Assembly: GCA_036850595.1 (NCBI GenBank)
Contig: CM072152.1
Span: 16,691,207-16,755,206, forward strand
Direction: 5' to 3'
Length of the DNA stretch: 64,000 bases
Source of the DNA: Rhyacichthys aspro
Lineage: Eukaryota; Chordata; Actinopteri; Gobiiformes; Rhyacichthyidae
The notes under the pieces: model-generated
Told to the model about the DNA's origin: nothing
The model's input: the letters and a program-made list of their open reading frames with translations, nothing else
Databases searched by the model: none
Program-made: the position numbers and the translations under genes
Part shown: positions 1-12,500 of the stretch, piece by piece
How positions within the stretch are numbered: the stretch's first letter is position 1
Layout of the letters: each line of letters opens with the position of its first letter

Positions 1-671
1 AGCTTTGAGAAGGTAGTTGACCATACCTTTGGTGATAGGTGAAAGGCATGTGTTTGAATTGTAATCGTCTTATACAAATGCTGCCTTGGAGAGTAGCAGA
101 TGAAAAACAACAAAAAATAACATCAAAATGTAATGTGCAGGCACTGCTTTTTCACAGATGATCTGTAATGTCATCCTGACTGTGTCTAAATCGATCTGTT
201 AAAGTGAATGTTTCACATAGGCAATGTAAATATAAAACAACCCCAGTAAAACCAAGAGGTAGCTCAACTGAATGGCTAAACAAATAACTGAGTATGTTTG
301 TTGTATTGGTGTATGGACATGCCATCCACACGTAATGTCCAGGCATTTGAAGCAGCTGTTGTTTGATTTAAATACACACAAAAATATAGCATATAGGCAG
401 ACATTGTATGTACTAATTGGTATAATATGATGCTCCCTTGTTTACAGTCTAATCTAACGTCAGCTTTCTCTCCATACAACCTTGGCCTCATTGCCAACTT
501 CTTAGACGTGACACACACATACACAAATAGAATACACACACTTTTTTCCTCGACTTGCTCTGTTCACTAAACCTCTTTTTAGTTCATCCAGCACATCCTT
601 ATCTCCTGCCTCCATTTAAAGTGTTTCACCTCCCTCATCCTCCCCTCCTGTGAGGTAAGGGGTGGTGGCCT
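1..671 (-). other. vdr: vdr 3' untranslated / downstream region
   Basis: This stretch lies immediately 3' of the vdr stop codon on the minus strand and is probably 3' UTR plus flanking DNA. No AATAAA signal (TTTATT on the plus strand) is visible here, so the polyadenylation site is either non-canonical or outside the window. The short open frames in it show no recognisable protein and look random. Confidence 0.5.
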
Positions 672-3600
672 CTAGGACACTTCGCTGCCGAACACCTCCA
701 GCACCAGCGGGGTGAGCTGCATGCTGTGCTCGGGCTGGAAGGACAGCGAGCGGTACTGCTTGGAGTGCTCCTCGTTGAGGCTGCGCAGGTCGGCCAGCTT
801 CTGGATCATCTTGGCGTAGAGAAGCCGTCCTCCCGGGTGGTGCAGCTGGATGTATGCCTGCAGGGTCTCTGACAGCCTGTCCTGGAGGGCTTCAATCCGA
901 GCGTGGTCCTGCACTCCGGGCCGGTCTGTGTAACAGGAGAGAGCAGTCAAGCCTCAAGAAATGTGCAAGCTACTACTGTCCATTTTTGCTTTGGTTCAGA
1001 TAAAAAGTGAAGCAGTTTAGTTGCAGCTGTGAACAATATCTTTTATTTTGCTACGCTATACTACAAATAATCTAAAAGTGGATTTTCACTGTATTGGTCA
1101 GGTGGATGTGCTATTTTAGAACAAGAAGCTTACATCTCTGCATTGTTAATGAAGTGCCTGATATGCAGAAAGGAATGCAAATAGGCACTTAGTCATACAC
1201 GCTTGCTTACAGCCAACTAGAAAGTACATGTATAATACATGTGCCATATCTACTGCAAACGCATACCATGAAATCCTGCACAACCCTGAACAGATAAAGC
1301 CAGGGCGCTGTCGATGACATGAAAAAGCCTCCACAATGAGGTTCAAGGTAATGTGTTATCTCATACAATCATCTTTTATTATTATTATGCACTACAAATT
1401 CTTTTGCATCTCCTGCATATTTTCTGCTTCCCACACGGCAGACCTACCTGGCGAGAGCAAACAGATGGCCATGAGCAGCACATGTTCCTCCTCGTGCAGG
1501 TTGAGCTTCTTGAGGCCCACCTGAAACTTCACCAGTGGCTCCAGTAGCTCCAGAGTGTGGCCCGCTATAAGAGATCCAAGGCAGCATTAGTGTCTGTGCA
1601 GCACATACAATATGAGAAAAGAAAGCTCCTCCAGGGAATCCAGCACATTAATATTTCATCCTGCCTGCTGGAATAATCTCTAGTGCATTCCCTTTAGTTT
1701 GAAGATACTGGTTGGGAATTTCTCTGCATGTGTGATAACGATGAATATCAATGCTCAGATACTCTTCATTTCTTTGGTTCAAGTTCCACTTAATTAACTT
1801 AACTCCTTTATTCTCTGTCTCTCAAATATAAGGGTAAATAGCTATTGATTAAGGCAGATGTATTTTGTCCTTCAGTTGGCTTTAACAAATGGACCGTTCA
1901 TTTTTGGTATCTTCTCACCAAATAGGGGCAAAACCCCAATAAATAGGCTGGATTTGCTTTTAGGTAAGTTATAAGCCCTTTAACCTGAAACCACAGAGGT
2001 TACTAAGCAATCACAAAAGAGAGAAAAACAATAATAATCAGTGACACAAAACACTAAAGTATTAAGTAGATAAATGTACACAGCGATGCTGACACCAAAC
2101 TTTTCTGAGAATATACAGCATGTAATTGTTAAAATATTAGTTCTTACTAACAAACCACAGTGAAACTATACAGGTTTCAAATACAACAACAAACCCTTAG
2201 CCCAATTTTCTGCCCTGATGACTTCTGCATGAAAAAACTCATCAGTCATGTCCCTGTCAAGTATTCAGTGATATTTTAAGAAGAAGCACAACAGAGCAGC
2301 TCCTCCTGCAGCAGACAGTGCCTGTTTTGTGTGGTGGGCAGGCCAGGAGTGACATTCTTTGCTTGATCCCAGAAAGAGGGGGTTTTGTTTGAAAGCTATG
2401 CCCACAGGGGCTGCTGTGGACTGTTTTTACAGGACAAAATGCATTATTATTTATTGTATGTATTGTAAGTGTGTGCAAACATGCTGGTACACTAAACTCC
2501 AACACTAATTATTGATGCTTTATCTACCTTTTTCTTTACTTCTGTACTACATAAAAAAACAAAAACCTCAACAGTCATTCGACAAGAGAGCTGACAAATT
2601 TCTCCTCATATAATAAATTTATGTTCGATATGCTTGAGACGCATGTGGTACGCGCGCTACCATTTTTAGTAATCGTCTTTGATGTAACCCATGTAAATCT
2701 GTTTTAGTCATCCAAAAAAACCTTATGAAGAGCAGCTTGGTCTAGCGGACAATCATACGGTATTAAAAACATGCTTGAAACATGCCAGTGTTTGAACTGA
2801 CCTTTTGTGACATCGCTGATCTGGTATTTAAAGTCAGGTGCACCACAGCTCCAGGACATGTCTTCCAGGTTAAAACTCTGATTTGAGCGCAGCATAATCA
2901 CCTCAATGGCGCTGGACTTGAGAAGTGCTATCTGGTCCTCAGCAGTGAGCTCTCTGCAAAACAAGAGGTAATACACATTTAGTTTAAAAAAAAAACAAAA
3001 AACATATATAGTGATATTTGTACAGAAGATGAAAGAATGTTTTTTTGCTTATGAATATGGCAGCAAGGTCCCAAACTTTTACATTTATCATGTCTGGTGA
3101 TGTATGTACAGGAAACACGTTCAATAGATTCTAACATTGCATTTGCTCCCTTATGATTGAAACAAGTAAGATGTAACAGGTTACAAAGGATGGACATTTC
3201 ATTTGTAAACCGCAACACTGTCAAAGTAATTTATTGCTTTTACTAAAAGTCTGGAAAAGTGAGCAAGCCTTTGGCTAAAACCTGCACTTCTTGAGGGGAG
3301 GTCTGGGTGTTTGCTGGGTTTCGGGAGGACATCATAAGTGGACAAACATTCCAAAGGTAATCCAAGCACGTCCATCACTCATGGCCAGTGGGAATGTCAA
3401 CTTTCAGGTAATACAGGCCCTGACACGTTTTAGCCTTGAGTTTGTGGTGACATGTGAGACACAGAGCATTTGTCCCTGTCAGCACAATAGGAGTCAAACA
3501 CACTCAAAGTCAGTTGCCACGTTTGAAAGGAGGCAAAGAAACAATAATAAAGCCTTGGTGAGTCATTGGTGGTTAAAATGCAGCCTTTCCATTGCTTTTG

Positions 3601-6600
3601 TATTTATGTTATAAATTTTCAAGTGTTTTTCTTTCTTCATATCTGTTAAAATGGCAGATTATGTTAGATTTACATAAACAACCTGAGGCTGACAGACAAG
3701 AATGTCTTCCTGATTTAGGCCTTTTGAAATTCAAATTAAAAATCACTTTATTAATCCCCAAGGGCAAATTCACTTGTTAGGTTTCTTCAAGTAAGTTGAT
3801 TCAGACTTCATCTGCCATTGACTGATGGATTGTAGAGTCTTATTGCAGTCGGGAGGAAGGCATTGTGTCCTGCAGCTCACTGATCTCAGATGGCAGCTCT
3901 CTGTTGTTTAAAAGCCCAATGCAGGGGACGGTGCAAGTTGTTTATTATAACATCAGTCCTGTTGTGTGTTTGTTGCTCCACTACCTCAACCAGAGTCTCC
4001 AAACTAATACCTATAGTTGAACCAGCCCTCTCAATTAGTTTTTATAGTTCTTTAAAAAGAGATAGGTGATCTCTTTTTCTGAGACTGCCCCCCAACAGAG
4101 TGCTGCATAAAAAACATTTTTACACTCAATTTATAGTTGCAATATTAATGCAAGTTATACATACTTTGAGTAAGTGAAAAACAAGATAATATTTTCCAGA
4201 GTGTTCAAACTACCTGTAATATTAAGTGAGCAACCTGTGGCCTTTAGACCAAGGCCAATACTGTGGCACCATATCGACTTACCAGGCAGTAAACAACTGT
4301 GTGTACAAAGTCTTCAATGTACATTTAGGTTAAAAGTCACAGAGATGTTTAAACACACAACACTTTATGATTAAAGATATAATTTACTATAAGGACAAAT
4401 AAAACTTGCATTGTCCATCTTTGAACACACATGATCTGTGTGTTTTGTAGCATTGATATCAGATATAAGTAATAATAATAAATCCCTGCTCAAGGCCATA
4501 GGCCCCATCAACCATCATCTGATAAAGTTACAGTTACAAATTATTACTGTATCGGTTCTTCTCATCCTTTATATAGATTTATAAAACATTTTTTTAATAC
4601 TGTAAATTCACCTAGGAGATGAAATAACCAACCATAACATGCTTTGTTGCAAATGCCAATGGAAAACTAAAGCATACAGACCCTTTATTCACACAGACTT
4701 ATGCTTAAAAGTACATACCTAAAGCCAGGGATCATTTTGGCAAATCCAATGACCTTCTGGATGCTGTAGGAGACCAGGTCAGCCAGGTGTGGCAGCATGG
4801 AGAAGCTAGAGCCCTCCTCCTCACTGGACTCAGGGCTGCTGCCTTGCTCCTGGTACAGCATTAGCAGGTTGTTAAAGTTCATTTTGGTGTCTGACTCTGC
4901 AGTAAACAAGAGGAAGACAGCAAAACAGGAGAAAAAGAGAAGCAAAAAGAGTTAGGCTGAAAATGCAGAAAATCAAAACACTACAGCAAATCCCACTTCA
5001 TTTCTCAATAAAGATCTCATGATAGAACTGGAGCAAAGCTATAAGACAAACAACTGTTTGTTGACTGATTGTGGTTAGAACCCCCCTAAAGTAAACAAAT
5101 GTCACTTTAGGAGAAGTTAAGAATAAAATCACTCAAGCCTGGCTCACTGGCATTTTTTCCAGTAATTTGTGGCAGCTGCCTGATCATTTCCCATGGTGTT
5201 TAAACACCATTAGTGACGGGTGCATTAATGAACTGATGTTTGTGCAAGTGGGAGTCAGGTGTCATCCGCAGGATTTCCACTAGATTCCCAGGAAACAGCA
5301 TAACAAATTATGTAAGCCTGCATGAAAACAACTCAACTCATAAAATAGTTAAGGATTAACTAATTTCTGAAAATCTGTCTGGTTCAAGGTTATTTCATCT
5401 TTGACACAGCACTGTTTTAAGTGTTCATATTACACTTTTGCTAAGGTGAAAATGTTAATCTGTGCTTATCAGTGCATGGGTGGTTTCAAAATAAATCTCC
5501 AAGAAATAATGTCACTTTACCTGGCGAGTGACTGAAGGAGTCAGAGGAGGCGTCAGACAGAGAATGGAGAGAAGCAGCTCTGCTGGCACTACGAGTCACT
5601 GGGCCTTCACGCACCGGAGGCTAAACAAAAAAATAGTACACACAACACAAGGATCTATTAGATCTACTTATCTCTTCAGATTAATGTTAAAGATGTTAAC
5701 GTTTAGGAAAACCTTAATTAACAAATAATATGTACTATGTATGCTTAAACTAAGTTTCGACCAGTGTTCTGGTTCGCCTTTTACTCAGAAGCCTTGATTC
5801 CACTGAGTCATATGGTATGGGTCGGGTCAGTGCAGTGTTGTTTTGTACGGGTAACCCCTACAGGAGCTTGCATTTACACTGTCCTGTGTCAAGAAGAGCT
5901 ACGTCTGTTACATAAACATGGACATGTAACAAAGGTTGTGCTTTTATAGGAGATACAATTAATACTTCAAGTGGACACTCAAAAACTTGGTTGCATTGTT
6001 AATAATCAAAACAAAGAAGACAGTAAATCCTGGCGTGTATCAGTGCAAGAAGCTGGATGTATAGCTATATACTGCTGTAATAAACAGCATAGCTTTCTGA
6101 AAAATAAATTCACAAAGCTGTGTCATTTCTACATTTTTGGGACTCACTATTTAATGTAACGAATTGTGGTTGTGTTTAATGCAATGTAGACAATAAAAGC
6201 AATGTTTTAATTCACAAATCTGTAAGAGGCAGACAGTTTTTTCTTGAAATACAGCTTTTGATCACAAAAAGAAGAGAAACTTCATTTGAAAAACAAGCTC
6301 CTTTTGGTAATCAACACTTCCTTGTACTGTATTGCTCTGTTTGATAAGGCTATGCATATTAAATTTTAAAGGTCAACAGTGTTGTTGTAAGGATGGGTGT
6401 ACTGACAGTGTGATACAAACCCTAAAGCGGCAGAAGTCAGAGTAGGAGTCATCGTATGTTTTGTGATGCGCCTCCACTAGTGTGGAAATGACCTGACTCT
6501 GCTCATCGGTGAGTCGGGGCCGCCGAGCCTCTCGCTCTGCTTCGCGCTGTGCCTCCTCGTCTTTTCTTCGCTGAATTAAGTCCTTCTTCCTCTGCACTTC

Positions 6601-8711
6601 CTCATCTGTCAAAATGACTGGAGAAAAAAGAAACAAAGAGACAAATTAGTTGTACACAGGACAAACATTTCTAGAAATTGAGTACATATTTATTTAAAAA
6701 GACATTTTAAAAATTTGTTTTTCTTTTGACATTTTGCTGTATACTTCATATGTATAATGTATTTAGTCTGTGATGACGTCTGTGTGCTGTTGGGAGGGAG
6801 GGAGTGGTGTTGTTATTCTCTGGAGGAAGAGAATGGGAGGGGATGGGTCCATATGCAGACCCCCGCTGCACTGAACAAGTGAATACAGTGTCTTTGTTCT
6901 GTTTGCTCCTTGTTGTTCTAGCCACTGAATTAGCTCACAGTAAGCGCGAGAGACACATAGAGATGACCAGAGAAAGACAGAGAGCTGGGTCTCAACAACA
7001 TGCTTCTGTTTTTGCAACAGCAGCAGCAAACAAGAGGTACACGCTGCTGGCACCTGATCACTAGAGTGAGTTTACTGTTACACCCGAAACACTCAAGAGA
7101 AAAACATTCAACTGGAAAAGTGAGAAGCAAACTCAAAAGGGCTGTGGACAATATACGGATATTTAAAAGAAAAAAACTGAGCTTGTACCTGCTATTTACA
7201 GACTATGAAAACAAACATTCATAGCTGTATGGAAAGAAGGGGCCTCATAACATTGTATGCACTGGCAGGTGTTTAAACTTCAGATGGGGTATACTTAGTA
7301 CAAAGTATGACGGGAGGCTCCCTTGGTCCAAATGGAACATGTAAACACTGTAAATGGGTGCAATAACCCAGAGATACTTGACCTCAGCTCAAATATTACA
7401 TAATATTTACAAGACGCACAGTTGGCCCCTAAATGGCAAACAGTTGTGTAAATTAAGTGCCTGTCCACGAGAAAGACACAGGACAATATTTCAGTTTCAA
7501 GCCAAGGTTTTAGACACCGAAATACCCTCTAGTTTAAAATAACCTTTAAAGTGAAATCCTCATGAACATTGTCAAAACTACAAAGAAAATGACTTTAATA
7601 TATAAAAGGAGACCAGTGGCATTGGGACAGAGTTAAACTGATAAACAAACACCCTAAAACAAGTCCCGAGGGTGGTGGTGATGCTGGTGGCCTGTCATAC
7701 TTACACTCTTTCATCATGCCAATGTCCACGCAGCGTTTGAGGCGACATGCCTGGCAGTGGCGCCTGTTGTCCTTGGTAATGGTGCAACTGCCATTAAAGG
7801 GACATGTGAAAGTGGCCTTCCTCTTCATGCTGCGCCTGAATAAAGTGAAACTCTTTTAATGGATCTGTCTGAGCCCCACCATTACATATTTATGTATTAA
7901 ATATATATTGGCATTTATCTGATAGCAACAGTATAAAGACAGCTGAGAGAGAGAAAGGATAACAGATTTTTGCCAGATTTTGAAGCATAGTGTAATAATC
8001 TAGTCTAGGATGTACATGTTCAGTTTGCAAGAACTGTAACAGAGAGATATGAATAAGTGCAATATTTTTATGCTCCAGCTTTTGCTAAAGAAACTTCAGA
8101 AGGGACCATGCAAAAGCAAACACAAAACACATCTAAAGCTTTTGGCTGTAGGTTAGTCTCTGTGTTAAAATAAGAAACTCATGATTGTGTCAGTGGTAGG
8201 TGCTGAACGAGTGAATACAGACATTAGCCATATTAGCATCAAGCTCATTTGTATTCTCTACATGCTGCTGGACATTAGTGTAAACGGTGTTGTGTGGTTT
8301 TATGCCTTATGTAACTGTGGGTGGCAATTAGGTTTAGTATGTACGTGTGAGTGTGGGTGGTCATTATTTATCCAAGTTCAGACCTGCTTATGTACACTCA
8401 TTTTCATAAGTGCCAATAACATATTCAGTATGACTCGTGAAAGCTTTGGAAACATACGACTTATTAAGTATGCTGCTTCCACATGCGCTCACAACAGATG
8501 TGTACATTTATTGAGCACATGTGACTTTGTTGAGATTAAGTGATTTTGACCCATGATTTGTTTACCTGAAAAAGCCCTTGCAGCCCTCGCAGGTCATGGC
8601 ATTGAAGTGAAACCCTGTGGCTTTGTCGCCACACACGCCACAAATCCGAGGCACATTCCTATCAAACTCATCTGAGGCCACTGTGGACGTACTCACAACC
8701 GTGGGCTCCAT
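672..8711 (-). CDS. vdr: Vitamin D receptor (nuclear receptor NR1I1)
   Basis: Ligand-activated transcription factor that binds 1,25-dihydroxyvitamin D3 and acts in the nucleus as an RXR heterodimer on vitamin D response elements. Eight coding exons were assembled: 8566-8711, 7705-7835, 6421-6617, 5521-5620, 4719-4896, 2802-2953, 1448-1564 and 672-925. All junctions are GT-AG and phases close, giving 424 residues (human 427). The start is the ATG two bases into its exon. The zinc-finger DNA-binding domain spans about residues 24-92, with the P-box CEGCKGFF and the second finger CQACRLKRC. The ligand-binding domain follows a serine-rich hinge (about 160-195). Residues that contact calcitriol in human VDR are visible: Tyr in SYSDFC, Ser in VSYSIQK, Arg and Ser in MLRSN, Trp in DMSW, His in AGHT and His in NEEHSKQY. 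Helix 12 ends LVLEVFGSEVS. Teleosts have two vdr paralogues; I cannot say which this is. Confidence 0.97.
3725..4110 (-). repeat. Degenerate LINE-like remnant in a vdr intron
   Basis: The segment opens with a plus-strand TTTATTAATCCCCAAGGGCAAATTC block. This resembles the reverse complement of the 3' end common to several teleost non-LTR retrotransposons (a GGGAAATT...GGGGATTAATAAA tail). It is followed by text typical of the 3' ORF region of such elements in antisense, such as a cysteine-tract region near 3845-3880 and the ACCAGCCCTCTC block near 4021. No open frame survives. The family name is not certain and the boundaries are approximate. Confidence 0.45.
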
Positions 8712-9009
8712 CACTAAAAATAGAAAAAAATTAAATTAAATCAAACATACATTTAAATGTTAACTTACATTACATCTGGATTACCAGTACAATGAACGTT
8801 TGTTGTAAGTGCATTATGCTTCAATGAATAGTCAGTCACTTTTAAGGTGGTGTGAGGAAATGCTGTAAGTGAAAATGCCTTTAAAAAATGTACATTTACT
8901 TGTTTATTGTGAGAGAACAGAGAAAACATCTTCGAATTGTGTGACTCTCCTTTTCCTTTAAAACATTACTAATTCTTCTAGGTCCAAAATTGATAGTTTG
9001 CTCTGAACA

Positions 9010-9170
9010 TGTGGAGAACTAACCACAGATCTTCAATGGATGTTGGCTCGGAAAAATCCTTCTGTCTCTTTGAATATTAATCCCCGACAGACTCGAGGAT
9101 GTTGAGATCGGGGCTCTGTGGGGGCCATACCATCACTTCCAGGACTCCTTCTTCTTTGCACTGAAGAGTC
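9010..9170 (-). pseudogene. Tc1/mariner transposase fragment (dead)
   Basis: Read on the minus strand, this piece encodes the catalytic core signature of Tc1-like transposases: a stretch ending VMVWPPQSPDLNILES, followed after an in-frame stop by KRQKDFSEPTSIEDLW. In intact elements the SPDLN motif sits just before the last acidic residue of the DDE triad. Only about 50 codons remain, with a stop codon (the Trp-Asp region reads GD then stop), and no terminal repeats are recognised around it. It is therefore an old fragment, not an active gene. Confidence 0.8.
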
Positions 9171-9253
9171 ACTGGCTTTGCATTTTGCATTTGCATTCAA
9201 ACATTACTTTTCAGAATTCCTTCACACCTTCCTAAAACTTTCACACAGTACTG

Positions 9254-9571
9254 TACAGTGGTGGAAAAAAGTTTTTGGACACCCTTAAAACTTTTGTGTT
9301 TCAACAGGTGTGGCTGCATTAGACACAAACAAATCCAAATTATATTTTTTGTTGATTGTTTGCAAGAAAGACTAACAAAACTAAATTATTCACAGTTTTA
9401 ATATGTCAGTTCTCAACATTGTCGGTATCAAAGTCAACAAATAACAGAGAATGTGTTTCAAAACTGAACCAAAAATAAACTAAAAAAATGCACTTGAAGA
9501 CCTAAGAGTGATTCTTATTGCAATATTTCACAAATGCCAGGGGTGTCCATAAACTGTCTTCCACCACTGTA
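9254..9571. mobile_element. Tc1-type miniature inverted-repeat element (MITE)
   Basis: A 314-bp element (9256-9569) with terminal inverted repeats of about 30 bp. The left end reads CAGTGGTGGAAAAAAGTTTT and the right end, reverse-complemented, reads CAGTGGTGGAAGACAGTTTA; both continue into GGACACCC. About 27 of 30 positions agree. It is flanked by TA on both sides (9254-9255 and 9570-9571), the target duplication of Tc1/mariner elements. The interior is AT-rich and has no transposase frame, so the element is non-autonomous. Confidence 0.85.
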
Positions 9572-12500
9572 TATTTCTTTACATTATGCTATTTAAAAAC
9601 TTGTTTGGGCAATGTATTATTGGGCCATAGTTCACAGGTTTCAGTTTGCACCTGAGTAAGACACATTTACGCTTTCAAAAAAATTGCCGGCATGTGTAGG
9701 ACATACACTATGCACGTTTACGGTCTGCCCTTTGGAGGTGAACTCATTTACAGCCCTTGTACCCCAGGGTGAGTAGCTGGAGCTGTATGAATCAAGAGGA
9801 GAAAAAACTCTTGTTCCCCTCCAAAACACAGGATCTGGGATACACTTGATTACATGCTATTGCTCTAAGTATCTATTTCACCTAAAGGCCTCATGTCAGA
9901 GAGGAAAGAAAACAAGAGCGTCACCACAAGGCTAGCATCCTCATAAACAAACAATCACTGTCCCTTTTTCACAAAGCTCCTATTCTTATTTGTTCCTTTG
10001 ATTCCAGTGCACAGCGAAGGCAAAGTAAATGATGACGGAGGATGGATGGAGGACGGAGACGGTAGCAGGACCAATACAAACCTCGATAAAGTCACAAATC
10101 AACTGCTAGATCCTGGTAGAGACCACGATGAATAATTTAAGATGTTTGACGGGTCATTTCATCATTTTATTCTCATTATGAAGCTGCAACAACAATTTTA
10201 CCAACCTGTAAATGCAAAACATGGCACATACAGAGATAATACACCTTGTTTAAACTGTATCTATTCAAACAAAGGGACCAATCATGAGAGAAAACAGAGG
10301 ATTTAGGCAGCGCTTTATGCTGCAGGGATCAGGGATAGCAACGTGTGCCTCTGATAAGCAGCGGATAGCTTAAATTGATATTAGAAGGTGTGAAAATACA
10401 CAATTAGGACTGAGGTTCTGGTTTTTACACCTAAAAACAGTGCGACATCAAATAACAGTGAAGAAGTGTTATGACCCCAAGACAGAGGAGCGTCGCAACA
10501 CTCACCCTTTGACGCAGAAATAGTGACAGAAGAGGCCAGGGTGTTCTGCCACACATCCTTTGTCTTTCTGTGTGTATTGTAAAGTAAACATTACACACAC
10601 AATGATCATTTTAAGGTCAAAGGGCTTTTTACTCAAAGAAAATCATTTGTGCACAGGTGGTGTAATATTGCTAGGTACGAGGATGGCTTTTCGAAATCAC
10701 ACTGGTACAAAGGAGGGTAGGTTACTCAACTGGCCTGAGTGCGTATTGGCCAGCCCTCAAGCACAAACATAAGAAATGTTACGGAAAAGTCTCTATTAGA
10801 AAATGCAGCTGTCCAAAACTTTACAAATAAAAAACACAATCTTATTCTGATATTGTACAATACAGGGGACTGGCGGCATCAAAGCAATCTAATCCACACT
10901 CATCACTCAGTAGAAAACAACCTTTAAACTTACTCTATCATCAACTGATCAGTGCAGCCAGTCCTGTGTGATTGTATTGAGCCGTGACAGGCCATTACAC
11001 TAAATGCAGGCCAGTATCGAGAGCGCTCTAAATAATGCATCAGGTTATTAGACCAGATCTGTACTCATTTTGCTCTCAAGCACGCAACAGCAGCAAACAG
11101 GTCTGCAGCTTTAGGCGCCACTCCTCTGGCATTTTCAACAGCATCAATCACAGCTGACATTGAGGTAATAATGCAAAATATTTATCTGTGATATCAGCTT
11201 TGTCTGAAAAACAATATGACTTGAAATCTTAGAAAACAAAAAGGATTTTGTAAAAAATGCTACTTCAAAATATACTGAAGCCACTTCTTTGTCAAAAAAC
11301 AAAATGGACAGAGGATAAAATGGAGAGTATCACAGTCAGTGAGACTGCTTGTAGCTTGTGTTCCTTGGAAGTGAGAGCTACTGAGAGTAATTAGAGTAAC
11401 TCGTCTTGACCACATGACTCAAATGAGTAGGAGTAAGCTTACAGCAGCTTTACCTTTTAGTAAATTTAAAAGCCTGTTTCATTGGGTATAAAATAAATTA
11501 CTAAAGACATCGTGCCATTTCAACAATCATACTTCCACATTCTCAAAGCAGGCTGAATGCCTTTGTCTGTATGCAAGATTTGAATTTCCATTTTGACATG
11601 AAAAATGTGAAATCATGGCTCACTGAATACTTTACAGCTCAAGCATTTTTTGTAATTTTAGGGATGTTTATTAACAATACATTTCCAATACACTGTGCAG
11701 CACTAATGTGCCATGCTTTCAATTTGTGCTGGTTTCGGAAACACTTGCTCACTTCTAAGTACATCAAATGAAAGACATGTTTGCACGCTTCTAATGTGTC
11801 AATTACACCTAAATGTACCGAGGGCTCAACTGTTTGCCGTATGCTGGCTGTTTGCCATGGGAGAAAGGAAGTGTAATCCCACAGCAGAGAGCCGTCAGAG
11901 AAATGTAAGCGGGAAGCGCAGAAGACACTGGGTTGATTCACTAATAACACGTAACAGGGCTCACGTTTCTGTCACAGTGACTTTCTATAAGCAGATAAGG
12001 GACAACACAAGCATGAAAAGAAGGCACACAGCAGAGAAACCATCAACACACATAGCTTGACTTTTTTCAAAGTGGAAGCTAAAAATATACACTTCAATTA
12101 TTGGCTAAATAAGTAAATGTCTCATCTTTGACAGCCTCTCATCTTAAGAAGTATCCAGGGAAAAGATGTTTACTTTTATTTTGTTTGTCCCATTTTGCTA
12201 TTTTAAAATAAAGTAGCTGATGTAAGACTTACATTCTGTGTGAGGTGAGCTAAGAAGAAAATCAAATTGTTCGACATAAGGTGTTAGAAGCCTTTTTTCA
12301 TTGATTTTCATGAAACTTTAAAACTAAAATTAACATCTAACCAATGTCTTGGAAAGAAAAGGAAAGAATTCATGCTTAGTCCAAAAGGATGACCACAATG
12401 CTCTTGCCAAAAAGTTTTAAGTTTAAGTTAAAATGTAATTTTTTAAAAACATCATTAGGGAAAAGCTATGTATGTTTGAAATTTGGAGACAATCTGAGTT

